Assembly: GCA_003232155.1 (NCBI GenBank)
Contig: QILY01000217.1
Span: 1-12,454 of the forward strand
Direction: 5' to 3'
From: Maribacter sp.
GTDB lineage: Bacteria > Bacteroidota > Bacteroidia > Flavobacteriales > Flavobacteriaceae
Length of the DNA stretch: 12,454 bases
Both the position numbers and the translations under genes were made by a program. The notes beneath the pieces are model-generated. The model had not been told where the DNA came from and did no database searches. It saw only the letters and a list, made by a program, of their open reading frames with translations. Of the stretch, positions 1 to 6,407 are shown piece after piece (position 1 is the stretch's first letter; every line of letters begins with the position of its first letter).

Positions 1-206
1 ACCTAATTCCCAGATAAGCCGTCTAAACAGCAATCTTTTAACGATAAAAGCCTTGAATTAACCCGTTAGTACTACGTTTTTATCCTCCAAACCTTACTAT
101 TTACACGGCTTCTGAGAAATCACTATTAATCGAACTCAGGTTATCAGGTTATTTGGTTACTGGGTCATTTGTTAAAAAGATAATCTGCTGTACATATTTT
201 TTAGAA

Positions 207-238
207 TTTGTTATTTGGTATTTCTCCTCTTACATTTG
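207..238 (+). promoter_or_regulatory. Candidate rlmH promoter (Bacteroidota -33/-7 type)
   Basis: TTTG at 207-210 and TACATTTG at 231-238 are separated by 20 nt and match the Bacteroidota pattern TTTG, about 19-21 nt, TAnnTTTG. The -7 box ends only 4 nt before the rlmH ATG at 243, so transcription would begin at or next to the start codon, giving a leaderless or nearly leaderless mRNA. The match is visible in the sequence; its use is inferred. The remainder of 1-242 shows no gene I can support. Confidence 0.45.
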
Positions 239-242
239 TCAT

Positions 243-716
243 ATGACCATTAAACTTCTTGCCATTGGTAAAACGGACAGTAACCATCTACAACAATTGA
301 TTGCTGAATATGAAAATCGATTAAAACATTATGTGAAATTTGAATTGGATATTATTGCGGATATCAAAAATGCCAAAAACCTATCTGAAACCCAACAAAA
401 AGAGAAAGAAGGGGAATTTATCTTAAAAAAACTAAACGCTACAGATGTTTTGATTCTATTGGATGAAAACGGGAAGCAATATACCTCAATTGAATTTTCA
501 AACTACCTTCAAAAAAAGATGAATTCTGGCTGTAAACAATTAGTATTTGTTATAGGCGGGCCCTATGGATTTAGTGAGAGTGTATACCAAAAGGCGCAAG
601 GAAAAGTAAGTTTATCAAAAATGACCTTTTCTCATCAGATGGTGCGTTTGTTCATTGTAGAACAGGTATATAGAGGGTTTACTATTTTAAAGAACCAACC
701 TTATCATCATCGTTAG
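243..716 (+). CDS. rlmH: 23S rRNA (pseudouridine1915-N3)-methyltransferase RlmH
   Basis: RlmH is a SPOUT-family methyltransferase that uses SAM to methylate N3 of pseudouridine 1915 in helix 69 of 23S rRNA on assembled 70S ribosomes. The 157-residue product matches the family length of about 155-160. Visible family features are the N-terminal IKLLAIGKT strand, the SAM-binding knot loop FVIGGPYGFS (GGPYG at 105-109), the following LSKMTFSHQMVR segment, and the terminal YHHR that belongs to the active site. An in-frame ATG lies 90 nt further upstream at 153, but its 30 extra residues are hydrophobic and absent from the family, so 243 was chosen. The gene is convergent with serA, with a 56-nt gap. 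No Shine-Dalgarno sequence is seen. Confidence 0.95.
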   Translation: MTIKLLAIGKTDSNHLQQLIAEYENRLKHYVKFELDIIADIKNAKNLSETQQKEKEGEFILKKLNATDVLILLDENGKQYTSIEFSNYLQKKMNSGCKQLVFVIGGPYGFSESVYQKAQGKVSLSKMTFSHQMVRLFIVEQVYRGFTILKNQPYHHR

Positions 717-717
717 G

Positions 718-772
718 TTCAAATTCAAGCACAAACTCAAATACAAAATCGAGTTCAAATATCAACTGTCAA
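718..772. repeat. CAA-rich degenerate short repeat between convergent genes
   Basis: The short gap between the rlmH and serA stop codons is almost entirely irregular copies of a TTCAAAT/ACAAA/TCAAC unit. It has no hairpin with a U-tract, so no classical terminator can be called for either gene. It may be slipped-strand low-complexity sequence or simply base bias. Confidence 0.35.
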
Positions 773-2665
773 CTAATAAAGCACTCTAAATTTAATTGTA
801 TTCCCAATCTTTTTAAGAGCCTTGATTACATCTTTATTATATTCCTTATCCAAATCAGTAATTACGTAACCCACTTCATTATCAGTTGAAAGGTACTGAC
901 CAGAAATGTTCATTTCATATTTTGCCAATACTTCATTTATCTTGGCCATTATACCTGGTACATTCTTATGAATATGTAAAAAACGATGGGCTTTATTTTG
1001 TTTTGGCAAACGAATATTAGGAAAGTTTACTGCATCGACCGTATTACCAGAATTTACATAATCCATTATTTTATTCGGAACAAAATCGGCGATATTACGC
1101 TGTGCTTCTTCAGTACTTCCACCAACATGAGGGGTAAGAATAACGTTGCTCAAACCTTGAAGTTCAGTTAAGAATTTTCCATTACTACCAGGTTCTTCAG
1201 GGTATACATCTATTGCTGCACCGCCTAATTTTCCGCTTTTTAATGCATTTGCTAAAGCTTCAATATCTACCACAGAGCCTCTGGCCAAATTAATCAACAT
1301 GGCGCCGTTTTTCATTTGGTTGATTTCTCGTTCCCCGATAAAATTTTTGTTTGCCTTATTATCATCAATATGTAGCGTAACAACATTTGAAACGCTCAAT
1401 AAATCTTCTAAAGTATTGCACTTAATAGCATTGCCCAAAGCTAATTTATCATCAATATCATAGTAATAAACACGCATACCAATAGCTTCTGCCAAAACAG
1501 AAAGTTGCTTACCTATATTACCATAACCTACTATTCCTAAATTTTTACCACGAACCTCTCTTGAACCTACTGCTGTTTTCTGCCATTGTCCGTTATGGAT
1601 CTCTGTGCTACGAGGAAAAACATTACGCATTAACATAATAATTTCGCCAATCGCCAATTCAACTACAGAGCGGGTATTACTGTACGGAGCATTGAAAACT
1701 GCAACTCCTTTAGCTTTACAATTCTCTAAATCTATTTGAGCAGTACCAATACAAAAAGCACCGACTACCAATAGCTTATTGGCAGCTTTCAATACTTTTT
1801 TGCTTACTTGGGTTTTAGAACGGATACCTAAAACATGTACTCCTTTTATCTTTTCAATTAATTCATCTTCTGACAGACTGTGCTTTACCAATTCTACTGA
1901 AAATCCATCTTCGGATAAATTTTCAAATGCATCGGGATGCACATTCTCCAATAATAAAATTTTGATTCTGTTCTTAGGATAAGAAATGTTTCTTGGCAAA
2001 TCGTTTACAAAAAGAAACTCATCAAGATTAGGTGTGACATGATCTGCATTGTCGGCTGCCTTCTCACGGTGCACATTCTCAGTATACGCAAAGAATTTAT
2101 CAGCAATACCGGCCTCTCGCATTACATAATCGCTATAACCATCGCCGATTACCTGAACTTCTCCATCAAGGTTCATTTGTTTTAAGCATTCAATCTTTCC
2201 ATTATGCTGAGATAATGGATTGCTTTCATCAAAGCCTATAATATAACCATCAGCATCAAATTCAAAAGTATTCGCATACACTCGATCTGACGGAATATTG
2301 TATTCTTCAACAATAGGGTCTATAAATTCTTTAAATCCGCAGGAAATCACATAAATATCATCTGAGAATTTTTCAAAAAAATCTTTATTCGATTCTATTG
2401 ATTTTGATATTTTTTGACGCAATTCAGCAACCAAACCCTCTAAATCATCTTTGTGGGCGTGTAATAATTTTATACGTCGTTCCAAAGACTCTGTGAAAGA
2501 GATATCACCATCAATACCTAAGTTGGTGATTTTTTGAATCTCATCAATGATTTCTTCTCTGTTCGATTTACCCTGTAAGGTCATTTCTGCCAAAACATCC
2601 AATGCCTCTACCCTAGTCAATGTACTGTCAAAATCGAAAACGTATTTTCTGGCCACGTCTATCAT
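773..2665 (-). CDS. serA: Phosphoserine phosphatase-phosphoglycerate dehydrogenase fusion (SerB-SerA)
   Basis: This 630-residue cytoplasmic protein carries domains for the first and third steps of serine synthesis from 3-phosphoglycerate. Residues 1-220 are a SerB-type HAD phosphatase: DFDST with D11 and D13, motif II S108, K157, and GDGYSD with D175 and D179. Residues from about 234 form an E. coli-type SerA: substrate-loop RSKT at 282-285, NAD-binding GYGNIG at 380-385, catalytic R462 in LARGS, E491 in the PEEP segment, and H513 in TPHVGGS. An ACT domain at about 557-630, with the NVPG turn, is the usual serine-binding feedback site. All catalytic residues I checked are present, so both halves look active. 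The intermediate step (SerC) is not in this window. The gene is convergent with rlmH and transcribed from its own upstream region. Confidence 0.93.
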   Translation of the reverse strand: MIDVARKYVFDFDSTLTRVEALDVLAEMTLQGKSNREEIIDEIQKITNLGIDGDISFTESLERRIKLLHAHKDDLEGLVAELRQKISKSIESNKDFFEKFSDDIYVISCGFKEFIDPIVEEYNIPSDRVYANTFEFDADGYIIGFDESNPLSQHNGKIECLKQMNLDGEVQVIGDGYSDYVMREAGIADKFFAYTENVHREKAADNADHVTPNLDEFLFVNDLPRNISYPKNRIKILLLENVHPDAFENLSEDGFSVELVKHSLSEDELIEKIKGVHVLGIRSKTQVSKKVLKAANKLLVVGAFCIGTAQIDLENCKAKGVAVFNAPYSNTRSVVELAIGEIIMLMRNVFPRSTEIHNGQWQKTAVGSREVRGKNLGIVGYGNIGKQLSVLAEAIGMRVYYYDIDDKLALGNAIKCNTLEDLLSVSNVVTLHIDDNKANKNFIGEREINQMKNGAMLINLARGSVVDIEALANALKSGKLGGAAIDVYPEEPGSNGKFLTELQGLSNVILTPHVGGSTEEAQRNIADFVPNKIMDYVNSGNTVDAVNFPNIRLPKQNKAHRFLHIHKNVPGIMAKINEVLAKYEMNISGQYLSTDNEVGYVITDLDKEYNKDVIKALKKIGNTIKFRVLY

Positions 2666-2789
2666 TATTAATTGATACTATTTTAATATTGAGATTCTCG
2701 CCTTCGCAAGGGTGACAATAAATATTAATTATATAGGTTAAAAGATTCCTTTCTTCAAGGGAATAATACTAAATGAAGGGTCAAAAGTA
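2666..2789 (-). promoter_or_regulatory. serA promoter and leader with hairpins
   Basis: On the minus strand TACTTTTG (2789-2782) is a perfect TAnnTTTG -7 box, although no TTTG lies at -33 distance. It would give a leader of about 110 nt. The leader contains a hairpin (ATTCCTT at 2745-2751 pairing with AAGGGAAT at 2757-2764, one bulged G) and a CCTT-CGC-AAGG hairpin at 2691-2717. The latter resembles the dispersed 'GCCTTCGC' palindromes common in bacterial intergenic DNA. The rest of the gap up to 2935 shows only a 6-bp CATATC/GATATG hairpin (2842-2864) and no gene. Confidence 0.4.
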
Positions 2790-2935
2790 AAAATTTATTC
2801 CCATGAATATTAATGAATTCCATTAAAAGTTATCCTCTTAACATATCTTCTTTGTTTTGATATGAAATCGATTTTTTTGAAGGGGTAAAATTGCGGATTC
2901 CACAAATAATTAATCTTGAGAACAGTATTTATGAT

Positions 2936-3721
2936 TTACAGAAAGGAAAGTATAGCTTCAGAAAAGGCCTTTGTTTTATATGTACCGTTATGGTCTCCTT
3001 TTACAATTTTAAGTTTACTCTTAGGAATGGCTCTTTGCAGCTCAGCTGGGTCACCATTATCAGTATCCTCATTACCTGCAATGACCAATACTTTTATTTT
3101 CACCCTTGCTAATGCTTTTTTACTGGTAACAGATTGATGTTTTTGTTGTAAATACAAACATTTTAAATCAGCACCTATTGATTTGGCATAGTCTACCACA
3201 CCTTTTGTTTCTTCAGTAACAATTCCGTTAAAAGCATTTCTGAGCATAATTCGCCTATTCCAATTTGGTTTTGTAAAGTCGCTACCCATACCACCAAGCA
3301 CCGCTTTTTTTACTCGTCTATCTAATGTTATCAGTTTAGCAGCCAAAATGCTACCCCTAGAATATCCTACTACCTCATATTTACCTATTCTCAAGTGTAC
3401 CATTAAAAACATTAAATCGGTAACTTCGGCATTTTGGGAATACGCATCGTCATCATGGGGTTTATCAGAATCCCCATTACCCCGCAAATCAGGAACAATT
3501 ACCCGATATCCTTTTGCCAATAATTTTTTTTTAAGTTCAGTTTTATCCCATGATTTTCTTGAATCCATAAAACCATGTATCAACAAAACCGGTTTTCCAC
3601 CCCCCTCATCAGTATATACAATTTTTATGTCATCAAAAGATTGAAATGATTTGGTTTGCGCATAATTACCAATGGCGCAAAGCATAAAGAAAAAGGTAAT
3701 CGTTTGAATTTTGATTTGCAT
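2936..3721 (-). CDS. Secreted alpha/beta-fold hydrolase
   Basis: This 261-residue alpha/beta hydrolase has a signal peptide (KIQTITFFFMLCAIGNYAQ, likely cleaved near residue 21), so the mature enzyme is periplasmic or secreted. The fold is clear: LLIHGF (H49-G50, oxyanion loop), PDLRGNGDSD at 77-86, and the nucleophile elbow GYSRGS with S121. The acid is D219 or D221 in AGNEDTD, and H244 lies in KGDHNGTY. The nucleophile is Ser, not Asp, which points to an esterase, peptidase or C-C hydrolase rather than a dehalogenase or epoxide hydrolase. The short cap region (about 145-205) is lysine-rich. The substrate cannot be told from sequence. The start lies 15 nt after the DUF3307 stop, so it is probably the last gene of the satD operon. 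Confidence 0.85.
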   Translation of the reverse strand: MQIKIQTITFFFMLCAIGNYAQTKSFQSFDDIKIVYTDEGGGKPVLLIHGFMDSRKSWDKTELKKKLLAKGYRVIVPDLRGNGDSDKPHDDDAYSQNAEVTDLMFLMVHLRIGKYEVVGYSRGSILAAKLITLDRRVKKAVLGGMGSDFTKPNWNRRIMLRNAFNGIVTEETKGVVDYAKSIGADLKCLYLQQKHQSVTSKKALARVKIKVLVIAGNEDTDNGDPAELQRAIPKSKLKIVKGDHNGTYKTKAFSEAILSFL

Positions 3722-3736
3722 ATAGTTTTTAATGTG

Positions 3737-4435
3737 TTACAGTGAAGTATATATGATTCCGGTAACAATAGCAATACCAAAACTTATTAAGGTGCCTATT
3801 AAAATATATTCTGTGAGCTTTCGATTATTACTTTCCTTTAGATCATTAAATCGAAAAACTGACTTTGCGGTAATCAATAGTCCTATAGCTTCCCATCGTC
3901 CAAAAATAATAAAAATGAGTACAAATAAGCGTTCTATAATTCCAATATATTTTCCGGCATTGGGCAATGATTTGTGGTCTATTTCAATTTGGTCGGACAT
4001 TTTTTGCATTATTTTATTCATAATAATTGCCGTCGGAAAGCTAACAAAGACAACCGCTGTAACCAAGGCCCAATCCAATTGCTGAAACAAACTTAATGTA
4101 TGTTCATATAAATCATCAAAATAAGCGCTGCAATACAGCACTATAATATGAAGCATTTGGTCAATAAAAAAGGGAATGTTTTTATTCTTGAACAGAGGTG
4201 ATGTATATAGTTTCAGCAGATCGATACCGTAATGCGATACCGTTATAATCAAAGCGATTTTCCAATAACTAAAATCCCACAATAAAATCATTGTTACCAC
4301 AAAATGCAGCAGTACGTGAAAATACAGGTATTTTGAAGCCACCTTATTCGCTTCTTTATGAACTACCCAACGATTGGGCTGTAGCAAAAAATCTCCAATC
4401 AAATGTGCTAAGAAAAGCTTAGTGAATAGTATCAT
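3737..4435 (-). CDS. DUF3307 family multi-pass membrane protein
   Basis: This is a 232-residue protein of unknown function and of the DUF3307 family. It is strongly hydrophobic, with about six to eight membrane segments: roughly 3-19, 38-54, 58-76, 90-104, 118-138, 162-182 and 208-230. The conserved positions are polar and lie in or beside these segments: H11-x2-G14-D15-F16-x2-Q19, H40 and H44, H68-x3-D72-x2-K75, and D92-Q93-x2-H96. Such a His/Asp set suggests a catalytic, metal or ion site in the inner membrane, but this is inference. Its ATG shares the four bases ATGA with the stop of the SatD gene, indicating translational coupling, and the pair probably works as a unit. Confidence 0.85.
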   Translation of the reverse strand: MILFTKLFLAHLIGDFLLQPNRWVVHKEANKVASKYLYFHVLLHFVVTMILLWDFSYWKIALIITVSHYGIDLLKLYTSPLFKNKNIPFFIDQMLHIIVLYCSAYFDDLYEHTLSLFQQLDWALVTAVVFVSFPTAIIMNKIMQKMSDQIEIDHKSLPNAGKYIGIIERLFVLIFIIFGRWEAIGLLITAKSVFRFNDLKESNNRKLTEYILIGTLISFGIAIVTGIIYTSL

Positions 4436-5043
4436 GGTTTCATTTTTTGTAAAGTTTGTGGGTAATAAGCAAGCAACTGAACAACCAAATCAAGGCGAGC
4501 CCTTTTTTGTCTTTGGCTTACCGCAGATTGTTGAATGTTCAGTTTTTCCGCAATTTCTTGCTGCGATGTATTCGGGTTCTCCAGTGCTAGAGCTACAATT
4601 TCTGCAGAAACCGACGTCCATTCATCCATAAAACCCAAAGCTAATTTCAGCATTAGATTCAATATTTGATTTTCTTTTGTATTACCTGTAGCTATGGCAA
4701 GGTTCAGTTTTTCATCTTTTAAGGTTTCAAACATACGTCCTGAACGTTGAAAAGCAGTACCGTTAGATTCGCTAACACTAACTCCTGTAAAAGACTCGGA
4801 ACCAATACCTATAGCCATTCTCACATCTAAATTTTTATTCGATTTAATAAGTGCCTTAATCAGTATCGCTGCCCATAGGGCCTTCTTTGTTGGTATTCGA
4901 ATTTGAAATTCATCGCCCCTATATATTTCCCAATCCGAAGGTGATTTTCCCCATTTTAAAAATTGATTCTTTAGTATATCGATCCATTCCGAAGCTTTAT
5001 GCTTCTCCGAATTAATAACATCCCCTGTAATAATTGCTATCAT
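4432..5043 (-). CDS. SatD family protein with C-terminal helix-turn-helix
   Basis: This 203-residue soluble protein has two parts. Residues 1-110 look like the SatD family, named after a streptococcal acid-tolerance locus, with no established biochemical role that I know. By eye the region follows the order of class III nucleotide cyclases: TGDVINS with D8 (first metal Asp), YRGDEFQI with D44 (second metal Asp), VRMAIGIG at 74-81, and GTAFQRSGRMFE with Q99 and R103 where cyclases have NxxxR. Residues 160-187 form an HTH (QQEIAEKLNIQQSAVSQRQKR), so the protein probably binds DNA. The three repeats just upstream are the obvious target and suggest autoregulation. The gene overlaps the DUF3307 gene by 4 nt. 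It could instead be a nucleotide-sensing repressor without catalysis. Confidence 0.85.
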   Translation of the reverse strand: MIAIITGDVINSEKHKASEWIDILKNQFLKWGKSPSDWEIYRGDEFQIRIPTKKALWAAILIKALIKSNKNLDVRMAIGIGSESFTGVSVSESNGTAFQRSGRMFETLKDEKLNLAIATGNTKENQILNLMLKLALGFMDEWTSVSAEIVALALENPNTSQQEIAEKLNIQQSAVSQRQKRARLDLVVQLLAYYPQTLQKMKP

Positions 5044-5048
5044 AATAA

Positions 5049-5125
5049 TATAAGCTAAAACGCTAATATATTAAAATATAAGCTAATTCGCTAATAATTG
5101 TTGTTTATAAGCTAATTCGCTTATA
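5049..5125. promoter_or_regulatory. Three-copy palindromic operator array upstream of satD operon
   Basis: Three 20-bp copies occur at 5049-5068, 5077-5096 and 5106-5125. The third is the most symmetric, TATAAGC-TAATTC-GCTTATA, with perfect 7-bp arms. The second keeps TATAAGC and CGCTAATA, and the first has AAAA in the centre. Starts are 28 and 29 bp apart. The nearest copy ends 5 bp from the SatD start codon, so occupancy would cover the promoter and translation start. No clear TAnnTTTG box is visible here. The HTH of SatD is the natural candidate ligand. Confidence 0.75.
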
Positions 5126-5140
5126 TTTAAACCACGCCCA

Positions 5141-5160
5141 GAACTGCGAAAAGACAGTTC
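5141..5160. other. Small hairpin between methyltransferase gene and satD operators
   Basis: GAACTG (5141-5146) and CAGTTC (5155-5160) can form a 6-bp stem with an 8-nt loop, downstream of the minus-strand methyltransferase gene. No U-tract follows on the minus strand, so it is at best a weak terminator. The rest of 5126-5232 shows nothing I can assign. Confidence 0.3.
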
Positions 5161-5232
5161 CGACCTCTTTAAAAGAAAGGTGAACAAGAAACCCTGGAGC
5201 TGAGCGTCATCAGAGAATTATTTAGATTAAAA

Positions 5233-5685
5233 TCAGAACCATCTTCTTACCAGAGTACAGTATTGCTTATATTCTTTATCAAAAATTTTCGTTAAAGCCC
5301 TTTCTTCGGGGAAAATTTGAAATTTGTTCATATACGCTACAAAAGCTGCAGCAATCAAAGTATTAAAAGCATTCCCCAACCAAACACCTAATGCCAATAA
5401 CATTAGTAACATACTTAAATACATAGGGTTTCTTGTGTATTGATAAATTCCGTTGACAACCAATTTAGAAGCCTTGGAAGGGTTCAACGGGTTAGTTGTA
5501 GTTTTTGATATAAAAAACTGACTTAAAGAAACAATCATTACTATCATCGCTGAAATAATCAATGTATAGATTAAATAAATACGTCCAAAAAAATCAAAAT
5601 ATCCAATAGGTAAAAACTTGGCTAATAAGTACATCATACCTGAAAAAACAAAAGTAACTATCGGAGGTGGTATTTTTAACTTCAT
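5233..5685 (-). CDS. Isoprenylcysteine/phospholipid methyltransferase-like membrane protein
   Basis: This 150-residue integral membrane protein belongs to the ICMT/PEMT-like superfamily, which transfers methyl groups from SAM inside the membrane. Hydrophobic segments lie at about 7-25, 34-58, 90-103 and 106-120. The C-terminal signature is complete: YQYTRNPMYLS (81-91) for cofactor and membrane-edge binding, FPEER with E127 and E128, and the final RRW at 147-149. Bacterial members are often annotated as isoprenylcysteine methyltransferases, but bacteria lack the prenylated CaaX substrate, so the true acceptor is unknown and may be a lipid or small molecule. The gene is divergent from rdgB with only 26 bp between start codons, and ends 189 bp before the satD start. 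Confidence 0.85.
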   Translation of the reverse strand: MKLKIPPPIVTFVFSGMMYLLAKFLPIGYFDFFGRIYLIYTLIISAMIVMIVSLSQFFISKTTTNPLNPSKASKLVVNGIYQYTRNPMYLSMLLMLLALGVWLGNAFNTLIAAAFVAYMNKFQIFPEERALTKIFDKEYKQYCTLVRRWF

Positions 5686-5698
5686 CTTATAAAATTAG

Positions 5699-5706
5699 TA
5701 TTTTTA
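5699..5706 (+). promoter_or_regulatory. Possible rdgB -7 box
   Basis: TATTTTTA differs from TAnnTTTG only at the last base and lies 5 nt before the rdgB ATG. No TTTG is seen at the -33 distance. It falls in the 26-bp gap between divergent start codons, so it would give a very short or absent leader. Confidence 0.25.
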
Positions 5707-5711
5707 CAGTT

Positions 5712-6284
5712 ATGCAACTAGTTTTCGCTACACACAATCAAAATAAATTCAATGAGGTAAAAGCGTTGATGCCCTCATATATTGAGTTGTTATCATTGAC
5801 CGATATTGGCTGCTTTAATGAAATACCTGAAACTGCACAGACCTTAGAGGGTAATGCCCAGCTAAAATCTAATTTTGTTACTGAAAAATATGGATTAAAT
5901 TGTTTTTCCGATGACACCGGACTTTTGGTAGTTGCCCTTGGCGGGGCTCCAGGTGTATATTCTGCCCGCTATGCCGGAGAGCAAAAAAGCGCGACAGATA
6001 ATATGAACAAGTTACTTTCTGAATTACATGATAAAAACAACAGGCAAGCAAAATTTAAAACTGTAATCGCATTGAATTTGGAACATGAATCTATACTATT
6101 TACCGGTGCGGTAGAAGGGGAAATTACCCATGAAAAAAACGGTACAGATGGTTTTGGTTATGACCCCATTTTTAAACCTTTGACATATAATAAAACTTTT
6201 GCCGAATTACCAATGTCCATTAAAAATAAAATAAGCCATCGTGGAAAAGCGGTACAAAAATTAATAAGCCATCTAATCAAATAA
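5712..6284 (+). CDS. rdgB: Non-canonical purine NTP pyrophosphatase (RdgB/HAM1, XTP/dITP diphosphatase)
   Basis: RdgB hydrolyses dITP, XTP and related deaminated purine triphosphates to the monophosphate and pyrophosphate, keeping them out of DNA and RNA. The 190-residue product shows the family motifs in order: FATHNQNK at 5-12, SDDTGL with catalytic D68, the APGVYSARYAG segment at 79-89, FGYDPIF at 148-154, and SHRGKA at 175-180. The start at 5712 was preferred over an in-frame ATG at 5667, because MQLVFATHN is the family N-terminus and the earlier start lies inside the divergent gene. One point differs from E. coli: the ENA triplet that supplies an acidic metal ligand reads GNA (G47) with the Glu one place earlier. 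I believe this is a common variant in the phylum. Confidence 0.95.
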   Translation: MQLVFATHNQNKFNEVKALMPSYIELLSLTDIGCFNEIPETAQTLEGNAQLKSNFVTEKYGLNCFSDDTGLLVVALGGAPGVYSARYAGEQKSATDNMNKLLSELHDKNNRQAKFKTVIALNLEHESILFTGAVEGEITHEKNGTDGFGYDPIFKPLTYNKTFAELPMSIKNKISHRGKAVQKLISHLIK

Positions 6285-6291
6285 AATAAAG

Positions 6292-6407
6292 TATCTTTGC
6301 CGCTTTATTAAACGCCGCTGGTATAGCATGTGTTGCGCTGAGTCTAAAGATTATATACGATAATCGCTCTATGCAACATTCATATTTGCGATTAAGTATA
6401 ACATATT
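6292..6407 (+). promoter_or_regulatory. Helicase promoter box and structured leader
   Basis: TATCTTTG (6292-6299) is a perfect TAnnTTTG -7 box; no good -33 element is seen. Transcription from it would give a leader of about 100 nt, long for this window. The leader contains a 7-bp stem, TAATCGC (6361-6367) with GCGATTA (6388-6394), ending 13 nt before the ATG. A second possible pairing is TGTTGC (6331-6336) with GCAACA (6373-6378), which would use the loop of the first stem. Two mutually constraining structures next to the start suggest control of translation, but this is inference. Confidence 0.5.

Noticed and set aside
2..61. Open plus-strand frame from the window edge to a TAA at 59-61 (19 codons), possibly the end of an upstream gene
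   Set aside because: Too short to recognise, no motif, and the following sequence shows no terminator; it may be chance.
153..242. Upstream in-frame extension of rlmH
   Set aside because: The extra 30 residues do not belong to the RlmH family, and a good promoter lies within this stretch.
2842..2880. Plus-strand terminator: CATATC/GATATG hairpin followed by T7
   Set aside because: No plus-strand gene ends here; the stem is AT-rich and the T-run begins 8 nt after it.
3348..3644. Plus-strand open frame of 98 codons opposite the hydrolase gene
   Set aside because: Antisense shadow of a well-supported alpha/beta hydrolase; no recognisable domain.
3732..4085. Plus-strand open frame of 117 codons opposite the DUF3307 gene
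   Set aside because: Antisense shadow of the hydrophobic gene; composition reflects the complementary strand.
5044..5130. CRISPR-like array or plasmid iterons at the satD upstream repeats
   Set aside because: Repeats are only 20 bp with 8-9 bp spacers, there are no cas or rep genes, and the position directly before an HTH gene fits operators better.
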